5,391 bases of DNA from Oscillibacter sp. (GTDB taxonomy: Bacteria; Bacillota; Clostridia; Oscillospirales; Oscillospiraceae): assembly GCA_017380995.1 (NCBI GenBank), contig JAFOCY010000030.1, positions 1-5,391 of the forward strand. The letters run 5' to 3'. The notes under the pieces are model-generated. The model had not been told where the DNA came from. It saw only the letters and a list, made by a program, of their open reading frames with translations, and made no database searches. The translations under genes and the position numbers were made by a program. Each line of letters starts with the position of its first letter. The stretch's first letter is position 1. Below, in pieces: positions 1 to 4,754 of this stretch.

Positions 1-173
1 AGATGGACAAAGTCAACCTCAGGGGTGACGTCAGTATCCAGGGTGGTGAAATCCTTCACGCCCAGATACACTGCTTCAACCGCGTCATTGGTCTCCACGG
101 CGCTGGCGGCAGGAGCCATCAGACCGAAGAGCATGACAAGAGCCATCAGCAGTGCGCCGGTTCTCTTTTTCAT
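1..173 (-). CDS. Exported protein of unknown function, N-terminal part only
   Basis: The reading frame starts at ATG 173-171 and is open for 57 codons to the left edge, so only the N-terminus is visible. It begins MKKRTGALLMALVMLFGLMA. This is a typical signal peptide: positive residues at 2-4, a hydrophobic core at about 7-20, and an AxA-type cleavage site (A23-S24-A25) before V26. There is no lipobox cysteine, so it is probably secreted or wall-associated rather than a lipoprotein. The mature part seen so far is acidic (ETNDAVEAVYLG, then a D/T-rich stretch) and matches no family I recognise. The start is fixed by AAAGGAGG ending seven bases upstream; an ATG at 180-178 is out of frame and overlaps this site. 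The gene is preceded by a hairpin terminator and a promoter (see 277-324 and 409-438), so its expression may be controlled by readthrough. It lies beyond the feo terminator and is probably a separate unit. Confidence 0.8.
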   Translation of the reverse strand, partial: MKKRTGALLMALVMLFGLMAPAASAVETNDAVEAVYLGVKDFTTLDTDVTPEVDFVH

Positions 174-257
174 AAAACATCCTCCTTTTTATTTTCCTCC
201 TCAAAGCGTTTTGCGGGCCTCCCTGTGACCAGCAGTTCCTCCCGTTTCACGCGATTA

Positions 258-359
258 AAAGGCACATCATGGCCGCAAAAAATAAACCAGCAAAAGCGCA
301 GGGGATCCCCTCCGCTTTTGCTGGATTTCATCCCATCTCGATTTGCGGAAAGGCACATC
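258..359. repeat. 11-bp direct repeat flanking a hairpin
   Basis: AAAGGCACATC occurs exactly at 258-268 and again at 349-359. Read on the minus strand, similarity continues beyond the exact match: after GATGTGCCTTT, the two copies share 11 of 15 aligned bases (GAGATGGGATGAAAT against GAAACGGGAGGAACT). In matching frames they encode DVPFRKSRWDEI and DVPFNRVKREEL. Just inside the repeat is a 7-bp inverted repeat, CCGCAAA at 273-279 and TTTGCGG at 342-348, and between these lies the large hairpin. This looks like an old local duplication or the edges of an inserted element. Its origin is not resolved. Confidence 0.55.
277..324 (-). terminator. Large hairpin terminator or attenuator upstream of the exported-protein gene
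   Basis: The arms CCAGCAAAAGCG (287-298) and CGCTTTTGCTGG (313-324) are perfectly complementary over 12 bp. The interior AGGGGATCCCCT (300-311) is itself palindromic, so the whole 38 bases are self-complementary except for one opposed pair (299/312). On the minus strand the stem is followed by TTTATTTTTT (286-277), as in an intrinsic terminator; on the plus strand no T-run follows. It lies about 80 bases downstream of the predicted start of the 409-438 promoter transcript and about 100 bases before the start codon of the exported-protein gene. That placement fits an attenuator, or the end of a small RNA of roughly 125 nucleotides. Confidence 0.8.
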
Positions 360-408
360 GCCAGGAACAAAGCAGCCAATATCTGGTAGCAATGCCACCG
401 TGATTCTT

Positions 409-438
409 ATCATATAAGAAATACCCGTCCTTCGTCAA
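409..438 (-). promoter_or_regulatory. Sigma-70-type promoter for the left-hand leader RNA
   Basis: On the minus strand a TTGACG -35 box (438-433) is followed after 18 bases by a TATGAT -10 box (414-409). Transcription would begin near 402 and run toward the hairpin at 277-324 and then the exported-protein gene. It lies in an AT-richer stretch beyond the feo terminator, where a promoter for the next unit is expected. One mismatch to consensus in the -35 box, one in the -10 box and an 18-base spacer make it a good but not perfect candidate. Confidence 0.6.
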
Positions 439-537
439 GCCGCAAAAATCAATTCCTCCCTTTTGCCTATTTACAAACATGCTTTCTTGTGCAAGTTGAA
501 CATCTATCATTTGCAAAACTTTCATACCCCAAGGCCG

Positions 538-568
538 AAAAGGACCCGCCCCGCCGGCGAGTCCTTTT
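538..568 (-). terminator. Intrinsic terminator of the feoB transcript
   Basis: The arms AAAAGGACCCGCC (538-550) and GGCGAGTCCTTTT (556-568) enclose a 5-base loop. On the minus-strand RNA all 13 positions can pair, including one G-U wobble (546/560). On the plus strand that position is a C/A mismatch, which favours minus-strand function. The U-run forms the end of the stem (AAAA/UUUU), a common arrangement. It begins 45 bases after the stop codon of the FeoB-associated gene, so it closes the feo unit. Confidence 0.8.
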
Positions 569-612
569 CCTGTACAAATCTAATGTCCCTTTACGTGGAG
601 GAATTCACATCT

Positions 613-762
613 TTACTTGTCCTGACAGCCGCAGCCACAGCAGGAGCAGCCGCCGGAGGGGCAGCCCACGCACTTGACGCCCCGTTTCTTGGCCTTGTAG
701 AGATAGCGGCCGGCAACGGCCAGAATGGCTGCTACCACAGCGATGATCACCAAATCCATCAT
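613..762 (-). CDS. FeoB-associated Cys-rich membrane protein
   Basis: This small gene encodes 49 residues, beginning MMDLVIIAVVAAILAVAGRY. One N-terminal transmembrane helix (about residues 3-18) is followed by a basic stretch (YKAKKRGVK, 22-30). The tail is cysteine-rich, with seven cysteines at 31, 34, 39, 41, 42, 44 and 46 in the pattern CVGCPSGGCSCCGCGC. This is the layout of the FeoB-associated Cys-rich membrane protein family (Pfam FeoB_associated), found next to feoB in many Firmicutes. Its biochemical role is not established; metal binding at the cytoplasmic or outer face of FeoB is a reasonable inference from the cysteines. The gene starts three bases after the feoB stop, with an AAAGGTG site inside the feoB 3' end, so the two are cotranscribed and probably translationally coupled. 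Two consecutive ATG codons (762-760, 759-757) leave the exact start open by one residue. Confidence 0.9.
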   Translation of the reverse strand: MMDLVIIAVVAAILAVAGRYLYKAKKRGVKCVGCPSGGCSCCGCGCQDK

Positions 763-765
763 AAC

Positions 766-2763
766 TTACACCTTTCCTTTGCGTGCGTATTCTGCCTGTA
801 AATTCTTTTCTGCCTTTTTCATCAGGGAGATCACCACTGCCACGATGACCGCAACAGCGATTGCTCCGGGAACGAAGCCAGCACCGGGAGCGCCGGTGGT
901 AACCAGCGTGCCGATCTGGTACACCAGGAACGCCACCGTATAACCGGTGGCAAACTGCAGGGCCACACCACCCCAGAACCACTTGCGGTCATTGATCTCA
1001 GAGCGCATAGCGCCAAGAGCCGCAAAGCAGGGAGGGGTGAAGAGGTTGAACATCAGGTAAGCCAAAGCCGCTGCCTTGGTGATGGCGAAGACGCCCGCCA
1101 CCTCAGCGCCGGCGCCCTCCATCAGGGCCAGCTCCTCGGTATCGATTAGGTTCTCCAGTCCCACATAGCAAACAGCCAGGGTGCCCACCACGTTTTCCTT
1201 GGCGATAAAGCCGGTAACAGCGGCGGCCGCCAGCTGCCATGCGCCGGCTCCAATGGGGATCAGCAAAATAGCGATAGGAGATGCAATGGATGCCAGGATG
1301 GACTCCTCTGCAGACTCAGCCACAGAGAAACTCCAGGTGAAGCTCTGCATGATCTGGACCGCCGTATTACAAACCAGGATAATGGTGCCTGCCTTGACGA
1401 TATAAGCCCAGCCCCGGGAACACATGGAGCCAAAAGCCAGCTTCAGACTGGGGACCTTGTACTCGGGCAGCTCAATAATGAAGAAGGACTTCCTGGACTT
1501 ATGTCCGGCGATCTGATTCACCAGCAATGCGCCGAAGAAAATCAGAGCGATACCCACAAAGTACATCAAAGTGCCCACCCAGGAGGCATCATCAAAGAAA
1601 GCGCCGGCAAACAAGGCAATCACGGGAAGCTTTGCACCGCAGGGCATGAAGGGCGTCAGCATAGCGGCGGCGCGGCGCTCACGCTCGTTGCGGATGGTAC
1701 GGCAGGCCATCACGCCGGGAATGGCGCAGCCGGTACCAATGACGAAAGGAATAACAGACTTACCGGAAAGACCCACCTTCTTGAAAATAGGGTCCAGGAC
1801 CACCGTGGCGCGAGCCATGTAGCCGCAGTCTTCCAGCAAGGCAATGAGGAAATACATGACCATAACCAGAGGGAGGAAGCCGATAACGGCGCCCACACCG
1901 CCGATAATGCCGTCCACCAGCAGAGCCTGCAGCAGGGGAGAGGCGTTCTCCACCATGCCGCCCACCATCTCCTGGAAGCTTTCGATCCAACCCACCAGGG
2001 TGTCTGCGATCCAAGGACCCACCCAAGCCTGGGAGATCTGGAACACCAGGAACATAACAGCAGCAAAGATCGCAAGACCTGCAATGGGATTGGTCAGCAC
2101 GGCATCGATGGTGTCCTGAGAGTTCTTATTCTTGGTCAGGACCTTACGGACCTCGACCTCAGAGACGATTTTATTGACAAACGCAAAGCGCTTGCGGTCG
2201 GCCGCCACAACTGCGTCCTTGCGGGTCAGGTCAATGTCGCCCTGGGTGTAGGGCGCCTTTTGCTCCCGGCCCTTCAGGGAAACGGCGGTCTTCACCACTT
2301 CCGCAAGACCTTCGGCAGATGTGGCGGTAGTATTCACAACAGGGCAGTCCAGTTTGGAAGAAAGGGCGGCACTGTCGATCTTGGTCTCCTTCTTGGAGTT
2401 GATGTCGCTCTTATTCAGCGCCACCACCACGGGAATCCCCAGTTCCAGCAGCTGGGTAGTAAAAAACAGGCTGCGGGAAAGATTGGTGGCATCCACGATG
2501 TTGACGATCACATCCGGCTGCTCGTTTTTGACATAGGCACTGGTAATGCTCTCCTCCGAGGTAAAAGGAGACATCGAATACGCACCGGGCAGGTCCACAG
2601 CGACCAGCTGCTCCGCGCCATCGTAATAAGACTTCTTGATAGCACTCTCTTTTTTGTCCACAGTGACACCGGCCCAGTTGCCCACTTTCTCGTTTCTGCC
2701 GGTAAGGGCGTTATACATGGTGGTCTTGCCGCTGTTGGGGTTTCCCGCAAAAGCAATTCTCAC
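766..2763 (-). CDS. feoB: Ferrous iron transporter FeoB
   Basis: FeoB imports Fe2+ across the cytoplasmic membrane, using an N-terminal GTPase coupled to a membrane domain. The 665 residues show the G motifs in order: G1 GNPNSGKT (7-14), G2 threonine T34 within VGNWAGVTVDKKE, G3 DLPG (57-60), G4 NKSD (117-120) and G5 around TSAEG (148-152). A linker (about 155-225) leads to the membrane domain. It contains the family signatures LLEDCGYMARA (309-319), GTGCAIPGVMACRT (343-356) and PCGAKLP (374-380), with two Gate domains among the helices. The length is shorter than the roughly 770 residues of E. coli FeoB but usual for Firmicutes. The start is GTG (2763-2761), chosen because AAGGAGG lies eight bases upstream and G1 then falls at the usual position. 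It is separated from feoA by 118 bases containing a hairpin and an operator-like box, and is followed at once by the Cys-rich partner gene. Confidence 0.97.
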   Translation of the reverse strand: MRIAFAGNPNSGKTTMYNALTGRNEKVGNWAGVTVDKKESAIKKSYYDGAEQLVAVDLPGAYSMSPFTSEESITSAYVKNEQPDVIVNIVDATNLSRSLFFTTQLLELGIPVVVALNKSDINSKKETKIDSAALSSKLDCPVVNTTATSAEGLAEVVKTAVSLKGREQKAPYTQGDIDLTRKDAVVAADRKRFAFVNKIVSEVEVRKVLTKNKNSQDTIDAVLTNPIAGLAIFAAVMFLVFQISQAWVGPWIADTLVGWIESFQEMVGGMVENASPLLQALLVDGIIGGVGAVIGFLPLVMVMYFLIALLEDCGYMARATVVLDPIFKKVGLSGKSVIPFVIGTGCAIPGVMACRTIRNERERRAAAMLTPFMPCGAKLPVIALFAGAFFDDASWVGTLMYFVGIALIFFGALLVNQIAGHKSRKSFFIIELPEYKVPSLKLAFGSMCSRGWAYIVKAGTIILVCNTAVQIMQSFTWSFSVAESAEESILASIASPIAILLIPIGAGAWQLAAAAVTGFIAKENVVGTLAVCYVGLENLIDTEELALMEGAGAEVAGVFAITKAAALAYLMFNLFTPPCFAALGAMRSEINDRKWFWGGVALQFATGYTVAFLVYQIGTLVTTGAPGAGFVPGAIAVAVIVAVVISLMKKAEKNLQAEYARKGKV

Positions 2764-2785
2764 GCTTTGCTCCTCCTTCTATTTT

Positions 2786-2799
2786 ACAGCTTTAGCTGT
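2786..2799. repeat. 14-bp perfect palindrome in the feoB leader
   Basis: ACAGCT and AGCTGT flank a 2-base centre, ending about 10 bases before the feoB ribosome binding site on the minus strand. It could form a weak hairpin near the site or be a second protein-binding site. It does not resemble the TTAGTT-N6-AACTAA box nearby. No function can be assigned. Confidence 0.4.
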
Positions 2800-2809
2800 T
2801 CGTTTACTT

Positions 2810-2837
2810 GTTTTAGTTAGGCGCAACTAACCACCAA
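2810..2837 (-). promoter_or_regulatory. Weak promoter candidate for feoB, overlapped by an operator box
   Basis: On the minus strand TTGGTG (2837-2832) and TAAAAC (2815-2810) are spaced by 16 bases. Both boxes are poor matches to consensus, so sequence alone gives weak support. The position supports it: it follows the feoA hairpin, precedes feoB by about 50 bases, and the operator-like box (2813-2830) covers the spacer and -10, just as at the strong feoA promoter. Confidence 0.35.
2813..2830. promoter_or_regulatory. Operator-like inverted repeat upstream of feoB
   Basis: TTAGTT (2813-2818) and AACTAA (2825-2830) form an inverted repeat around AGGCGC. Both arms and the 6-base spacing are identical to the box within the feoA operator (3143-3160), which is strong internal evidence that one regulator binds both. 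The GTTAG/CTAAC core resembles the half-sites of DtxR/IdeR boxes (TTAGGTTAGNCTAACCTAA), so iron-dependent repression by a DtxR-family protein is the likeliest reading. No regulator gene is in the window. Confidence 0.7.
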
Positions 2838-2840
2838 GCC

Positions 2841-2868
2841 GAAAGAAAGCTGCCAGCATACTGGCAGC
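2841..2868 (-). terminator. Hairpin terminator after feoA
   Basis: GCTGCCAG (2849-2856) and CTGGCAGC (2861-2868) form an 8-bp GC-rich stem with a 4-base loop, 13 bases after the feoA stop. On the minus strand it is followed by TTTCTTTC, a broken U-run, so termination may be partial. An A-rich run (GAAAAAGAGG) precedes it. It would uncouple feoA from feoB or lower feoB transcription from the feoA promoter. Confidence 0.65.
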
Positions 2869-2881
2869 AGCCTCTTTTTCA

Positions 2882-3094
2882 TCAAACCAGAATGGCCTCC
2901 GCCAACTGGTTATCAATGGTATAGCGTGCGTCCTTGATGGACACCACGCAAGCGCTTCTCAGGCGGGAGACCACGGTGATGGGCTCACCGCTGTAGCAGC
3001 CCAGGGAAAAAAGGAACGCATCCAGTTCCTCGTCATCCGTTTCAATGGCACGGATGATATATTCTTTTCCGGTCTGTGCAATCGCCAGGTTCAT
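2882..3094 (-). CDS. feoA: FeoA, small SH3-like protein of ferrous iron uptake
   Basis: This 70-residue protein fits FeoA, a small cytoplasmic beta-barrel (SH3-like) protein needed for full FeoB activity and thought to contact FeoB. The hydrophobic and glycine pattern matches the family: LFSLGCYSGEPITVV (about residues 28-42), corresponding to the usual L-x2-LG-x3-G-x2-I-x-VV core, and a C-terminal DARYTIDNQLAEAILV (55-70), corresponding to the strand that ends in the A-x-x-I-x-V motif. The length is typical. The ATG start is preceded by AAGGAAGGG with a rather long gap (about 10 bases) and no better start is available. It is the first gene after the feo promoter at 3145-3173. A hairpin follows it, so it may form its own short transcript as well as the head of a longer feo message. 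Confidence 0.93.
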   Translation of the reverse strand: MNLAIAQTGKEYIIRAIETDDEELDAFLFSLGCYSGEPITVVSRLRSACVVSIKDARYTIDNQLAEAILV

Positions 3095-3116
3095 CGCCGC
3101 GCCGCCCTTCCTTGTG

Positions 3117-3132
3117 GTTAGTCGATTCTAAC
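3117..3132. promoter_or_regulatory. Second operator-like repeat in the feoA leader
   Basis: GTTAG (3117-3121) and CTAAC (3128-3132) face each other across six bases, just downstream of the predicted transcription start. The same GTTAG-N6-CTAAC spacing appears in the box before feoB (2816-2831), whereas the palindrome over the feoA promoter spaces these pentamers by ten. With the upstream palindrome this gives four half-sites within 45 bases, which may allow cooperative binding. Weaker support than the upstream box. Confidence 0.45.
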
Positions 3133-3140
3133 TTCAGTAT

Positions 3141-3162
3141 GGTTAGTTTAACAAAACTAACC
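3141..3162. promoter_or_regulatory. Operator overlapping the feoA promoter
   Basis: GGTTAGTTT (3141-3149) and AAACTAACC (3154-3162) form a perfect 9-bp inverted repeat around a 4-base centre. It covers most of the spacer and the whole -10 box of the feoA promoter, so a bound protein would block RNA polymerase. Its inner 18 bases match the box upstream of feoB in both arms. The likely ligand is an Fe2+-responsive DtxR-family repressor, inferred from the GGTTAG/CTAACC half-sites and the iron-uptake target. A classic Fur box (GATAATGATAATCATTATC) is not seen. Confidence 0.8.
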
Positions 3163-3173
3163 AGTTTTGTCAA
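3145..3173 (-). promoter_or_regulatory. feoA promoter
   Basis: On the minus strand a consensus TTGACA -35 box (3173-3168) is followed after the ideal 17 bases by TAAACT (3150-3145), differing from TATAAT at two positions. Transcription should begin near 3138, giving a leader of about 45 bases before the feoA ATG. It lies just past the rnf terminator, as expected for a new unit, and is overlapped by the palindromic operator. Confidence 0.85.
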
Positions 3174-3198
3174 TAGGAAAAACAGGAAAATTTTAGAG

Positions 3199-3227
3199 AA
3201 AAACCCCCGGTCCTTTCGGACCGGGGG
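3199..3227 (-). terminator. Intrinsic terminator of the rnf operon
   Basis: CCCCCGGTCC (3204-3213) and GGACCGGGGG (3218-3227) form a perfect 10-bp GC-rich stem. On the minus-strand RNA the loop is GAAA, a stable GNRA tetraloop, and the stem is followed by TTTTT (3203-3199). It starts 12 bases after the rnfB stop codon and 26 bases before the -35 box of the feoA promoter, so it cleanly separates the rnf and feo units. Confidence 0.95.
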
Positions 3228-3239
3228 AGTGTCAACCCA

Positions 3240-4136
3240 TTAGACCTTTGCCTCAGCCTCAGCCTTGGCAGCGGCAGCGGCCTTGGCCTTCTCAGCCTGG
3301 GCCTTCTTAATGGCCTTGTACTTTTCCTTCTCCTCGGGGGTAGCCACGGGAGAGATGGCGTCACGGGGGCAGACCTTGGTGCAGAGCTTGCAGCCCACGC
3401 ACTTGTCATAGTCGATGACGGCAACGCCGTTCACCACATGGATGGCGTCTTTCTTGCACTCCTTCTCGCACAGACCGCAGCCGATGCAGGAGTTGGAGCA
3501 CACGTTCATGGCAGCCTTGCCCTTATCCTGGTTGGCGCACAGCACGTGGACCTTCTTGGACGCGGGGACGGACACGATCAGCTTGCGGGGGCAAGCCTTC
3601 ATGCAGGCGCCGCAGTTGGTGCACTTGTCGGGATCCACAACGGCGCAGCCGTTGGGGCCGATGGACATGGCGCCAAACTGGCAGGCAGCCACGCAGGAGC
3701 CAAAGCCCAGGCAGCCGAAGTTGCACTCCAGAGGAGAGCCGGCCACCTTGGTGGCGGACAGGCAGTCCTGGATACCGATGTACTCATAGCGCTTCTTGGC
3801 GTTAGTGCCGCCGTTGCAGCGGACGAAAGCCACCTGACGCTCACCGGTGGGAGCGGCCATGCCCATGATCTCGGCGATGGCGGCGGCATTTTCAGCGCCG
3901 GCGGGGGCGCAGGCGGTGACAGGGGCGTCACCGGCCAGGATAGCGGCAGCGCAGCCTGCGCAGCCGGGGTAGCCGCAGCCGCCGCAGTTGGCGCCGGCCA
4001 GATGGCTCAGGATAGCCTCTTCCCGGGGGTCCTTCTGGACCTCAAAGATCTTGGAGGCAACGGCCAGGATGCAGCCGAAGACAGCGCCCAGAACACCCAG
4101 GACCACCACGGCGTAAACAATGTTCATAATATCCAT
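3240..4136 (-). CDS. rnfB: Rnf complex iron-sulfur subunit RnfB
   Basis: RnfB takes electrons from reduced ferredoxin and passes them into the Rnf complex, which reduces NAD+ while pumping Na+ or H+. The 298 residues start with one membrane anchor (about 5-28). A 4Fe-4S domain follows with C51-x2-C54-x4-C59 and C76 (NCGGCGYPGC). Then come ferredoxin-like motifs: C142-x2-F145-x2-C148-x3-C152, lacking its usual second cysteine but with C138 nearby; CTNCGACMKACP (172-183); CIGCGLCEKEC (217-227), preceded by C200 and C213; and CVGCKLCTKVCP (246-257). In all there are 27 cysteines, enough for at least five clusters, as in clostridial RnfB and unlike the shorter proteobacterial form. Residues about 265-298 form a charged Ala/Lys/Glu tail, probably helical. 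AAGGAGG lies seven bases before ATG and includes part of the rnfA stop codon. Last gene of the operon. Confidence 0.96.
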   Translation of the reverse strand: MDIMNIVYAVVVLGVLGAVFGCILAVASKIFEVQKDPREEAILSHLAGANCGGCGYPGCAGCAAAILAGDAPVTACAPAGAENAAAIAEIMGMAAPTGERQVAFVRCNGGTNAKKRYEYIGIQDCLSATKVAGSPLECNFGCLGFGSCVAACQFGAMSIGPNGCAVVDPDKCTNCGACMKACPRKLIVSVPASKKVHVLCANQDKGKAAMNVCSNSCIGCGLCEKECKKDAIHVVNGVAVIDYDKCVGCKLCTKVCPRDAISPVATPEEKEKYKAIKKAQAEKAKAAAAAKAEAEAKV

Positions 4137-4148
4137 TCTCGTTCCTCC

Positions 4149-4739
4149 TTACCAAACCTTCAAGCCGGAGAAGCCCATGAAGGAAAGAGCCATGAGGCCC
4201 GCGGTGACCAGAGCGATGGGGAAGCCCTCAAAGCTCTTAGGGTAGTCGGCAAAGACCAGGCGCTCACGGATGCTGGCGAACAGAACGATGGCCAGCAGGA
4301 AGCCCAGACCGCCGGTAATGCCGTAGACCACGGACTCGATGAAGTTGTAGTTGCTGTTGATGTTCAGGATGGCAACACCCAGAACGGCGCAGTTGGTGGT
4401 GATCAGGGGCAGATACACACCAAGAGCGGTGTACAGGGCGGGCATGGCCTTCTGCAGGAACATCTCGATGAACTGCACCAGAGAGGCAATGACCAGGATG
4501 AATGCCACGGTCTGCATATAGCCCAGGCCAAAGGGATCCAGAACGAATCTCTGCACAGCCCAGGTGATGGCGGAAGCCAGGCCCATAACGAAGGTAACGG
4601 CGATGCCCATGCCCACAGCGGTATCCACCTTCTTGGAAACGCCCAGGAAGGGGCAGATGCCCAGGAACTGGGAGAAGATGAAGTTGTTTGCCAGGATAGC
4701 GCTCAGAGTGATCGCCAAAAGCTCATAAATCTGATCCAT
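4149..4739 (-). CDS. rnfA: Rnf complex membrane subunit RnfA
   Basis: RnfA is an integral membrane subunit of the ferredoxin:NAD+ oxidoreductase. With RnfE it forms the paired core through which electrons cross the membrane. The 196 residues are hydrophobic throughout, consistent with six helices. The family signatures are ILANNFIFSQFLGICPFLGVS (two overlapping parts at 15-29 and 25-35) and LITTNCAVLGVAI (112-124). The two conserved cysteines, C29 and C117, correspond to those that, with the RnfE pair, hold a 2Fe-2S cluster in the membrane in solved Rnf/Nqr structures. The length equals that of well-studied RnfA (about 193). The start ATG has AAGGAGG ten bases upstream, and the rnfE stop codon is part of that site (TAAGGAGG). 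RnfA and NqrE are homologues; the adjacent multi-cluster RnfB decides for Rnf over Nqr. Confidence 0.96.
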   Translation of the reverse strand: MDQIYELLAITLSAILANNFIFSQFLGICPFLGVSKKVDTAVGMGIAVTFVMGLASAITWAVQRFVLDPFGLGYMQTVAFILVIASLVQFIEMFLQKAMPALYTALGVYLPLITTNCAVLGVAILNINSNYNFIESVVYGITGGLGFLLAIVLFASIRERLVFADYPKSFEGFPIALVTAGLMALSFMGFSGLKVW

Positions 4740-4754
4740 ATTCTCTTCTCCTCC

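Larger units (their letters stand above)
174..612. other. 439-base stretch without a convincing gene
   Basis: This gap separates the FeoB-associated gene from the exported-protein gene. It contains the feo operon terminator (538-568), an AT-richer segment (about 380-537), a sigma-70-like promoter (409-438), a large hairpin terminator (277-324), an 11-bp direct repeat flanking that hairpin (258-268 and 349-359), and the ribosome binding site for the downstream gene (about 181-188). Open frames on both strands here have no usable ribosome binding site and run across the promoter or hairpin, so I do not call them genes. One frame, reading HDVPFNRVKREELL from about 270 leftward to a stop at 172-170, overlaps the next start as ATGA and could be a remnant (see findings). 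Confidence 0.7.

Noticed and set aside
258..359. Possible small mobile element with the 11-bp repeat as target-site duplication
   Set aside because: Only a 7-bp inverted repeat is seen at the inner edges, one side has a 4-base offset, and similarity of the two copies continues beyond the 11 bp. A duplication explains it better.
170..379. Minus-strand open frame of 69 codons overlapping the exported-protein start as ATGA
   Set aside because: It runs through the terminator hairpin and has no convincing start or ribosome binding site. Much of its Glu/Lys-rich end is simply the translated AGGAGG region. Kept only as a possible remnant in the findings.
3..389. 128-codon open frame on the plus strand at the left edge
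   Set aside because: It runs antisense through the signal-peptide gene, its ribosome binding site and the hairpin; no initiation signal is present.
328..525. Minus-strand open frame of 65 codons ending just before the 287-324 hairpin
   Set aside because: No ribosome binding site precedes any of its starts, a good promoter lies inside it, and its composition does not look like a protein. A transcript from the 409-438 promoter would lack its start.
605..982. 125-codon minus-strand open frame overlapping the feoB 3' end
   Set aside because: It is the shifted frame of feoB and the FeoB-associated gene, Arg/Gly/Cys-rich without domain signs. The 49-codon frame is the real one.
1501..2820. 439-codon open frame on the plus strand opposite feoB
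   Set aside because: It is antisense to feoB, rich in His/Gln/Gly as expected for the complement of a GC-rich membrane protein gene, and has no ribosome binding site or recognisable domain.
3141..3162. Fur box at the feoA promoter
   Set aside because: The palindrome lacks the GATAAT-type hexamers of Fur sites; the GGTTAG/CTAACC arms fit DtxR-type sites better.
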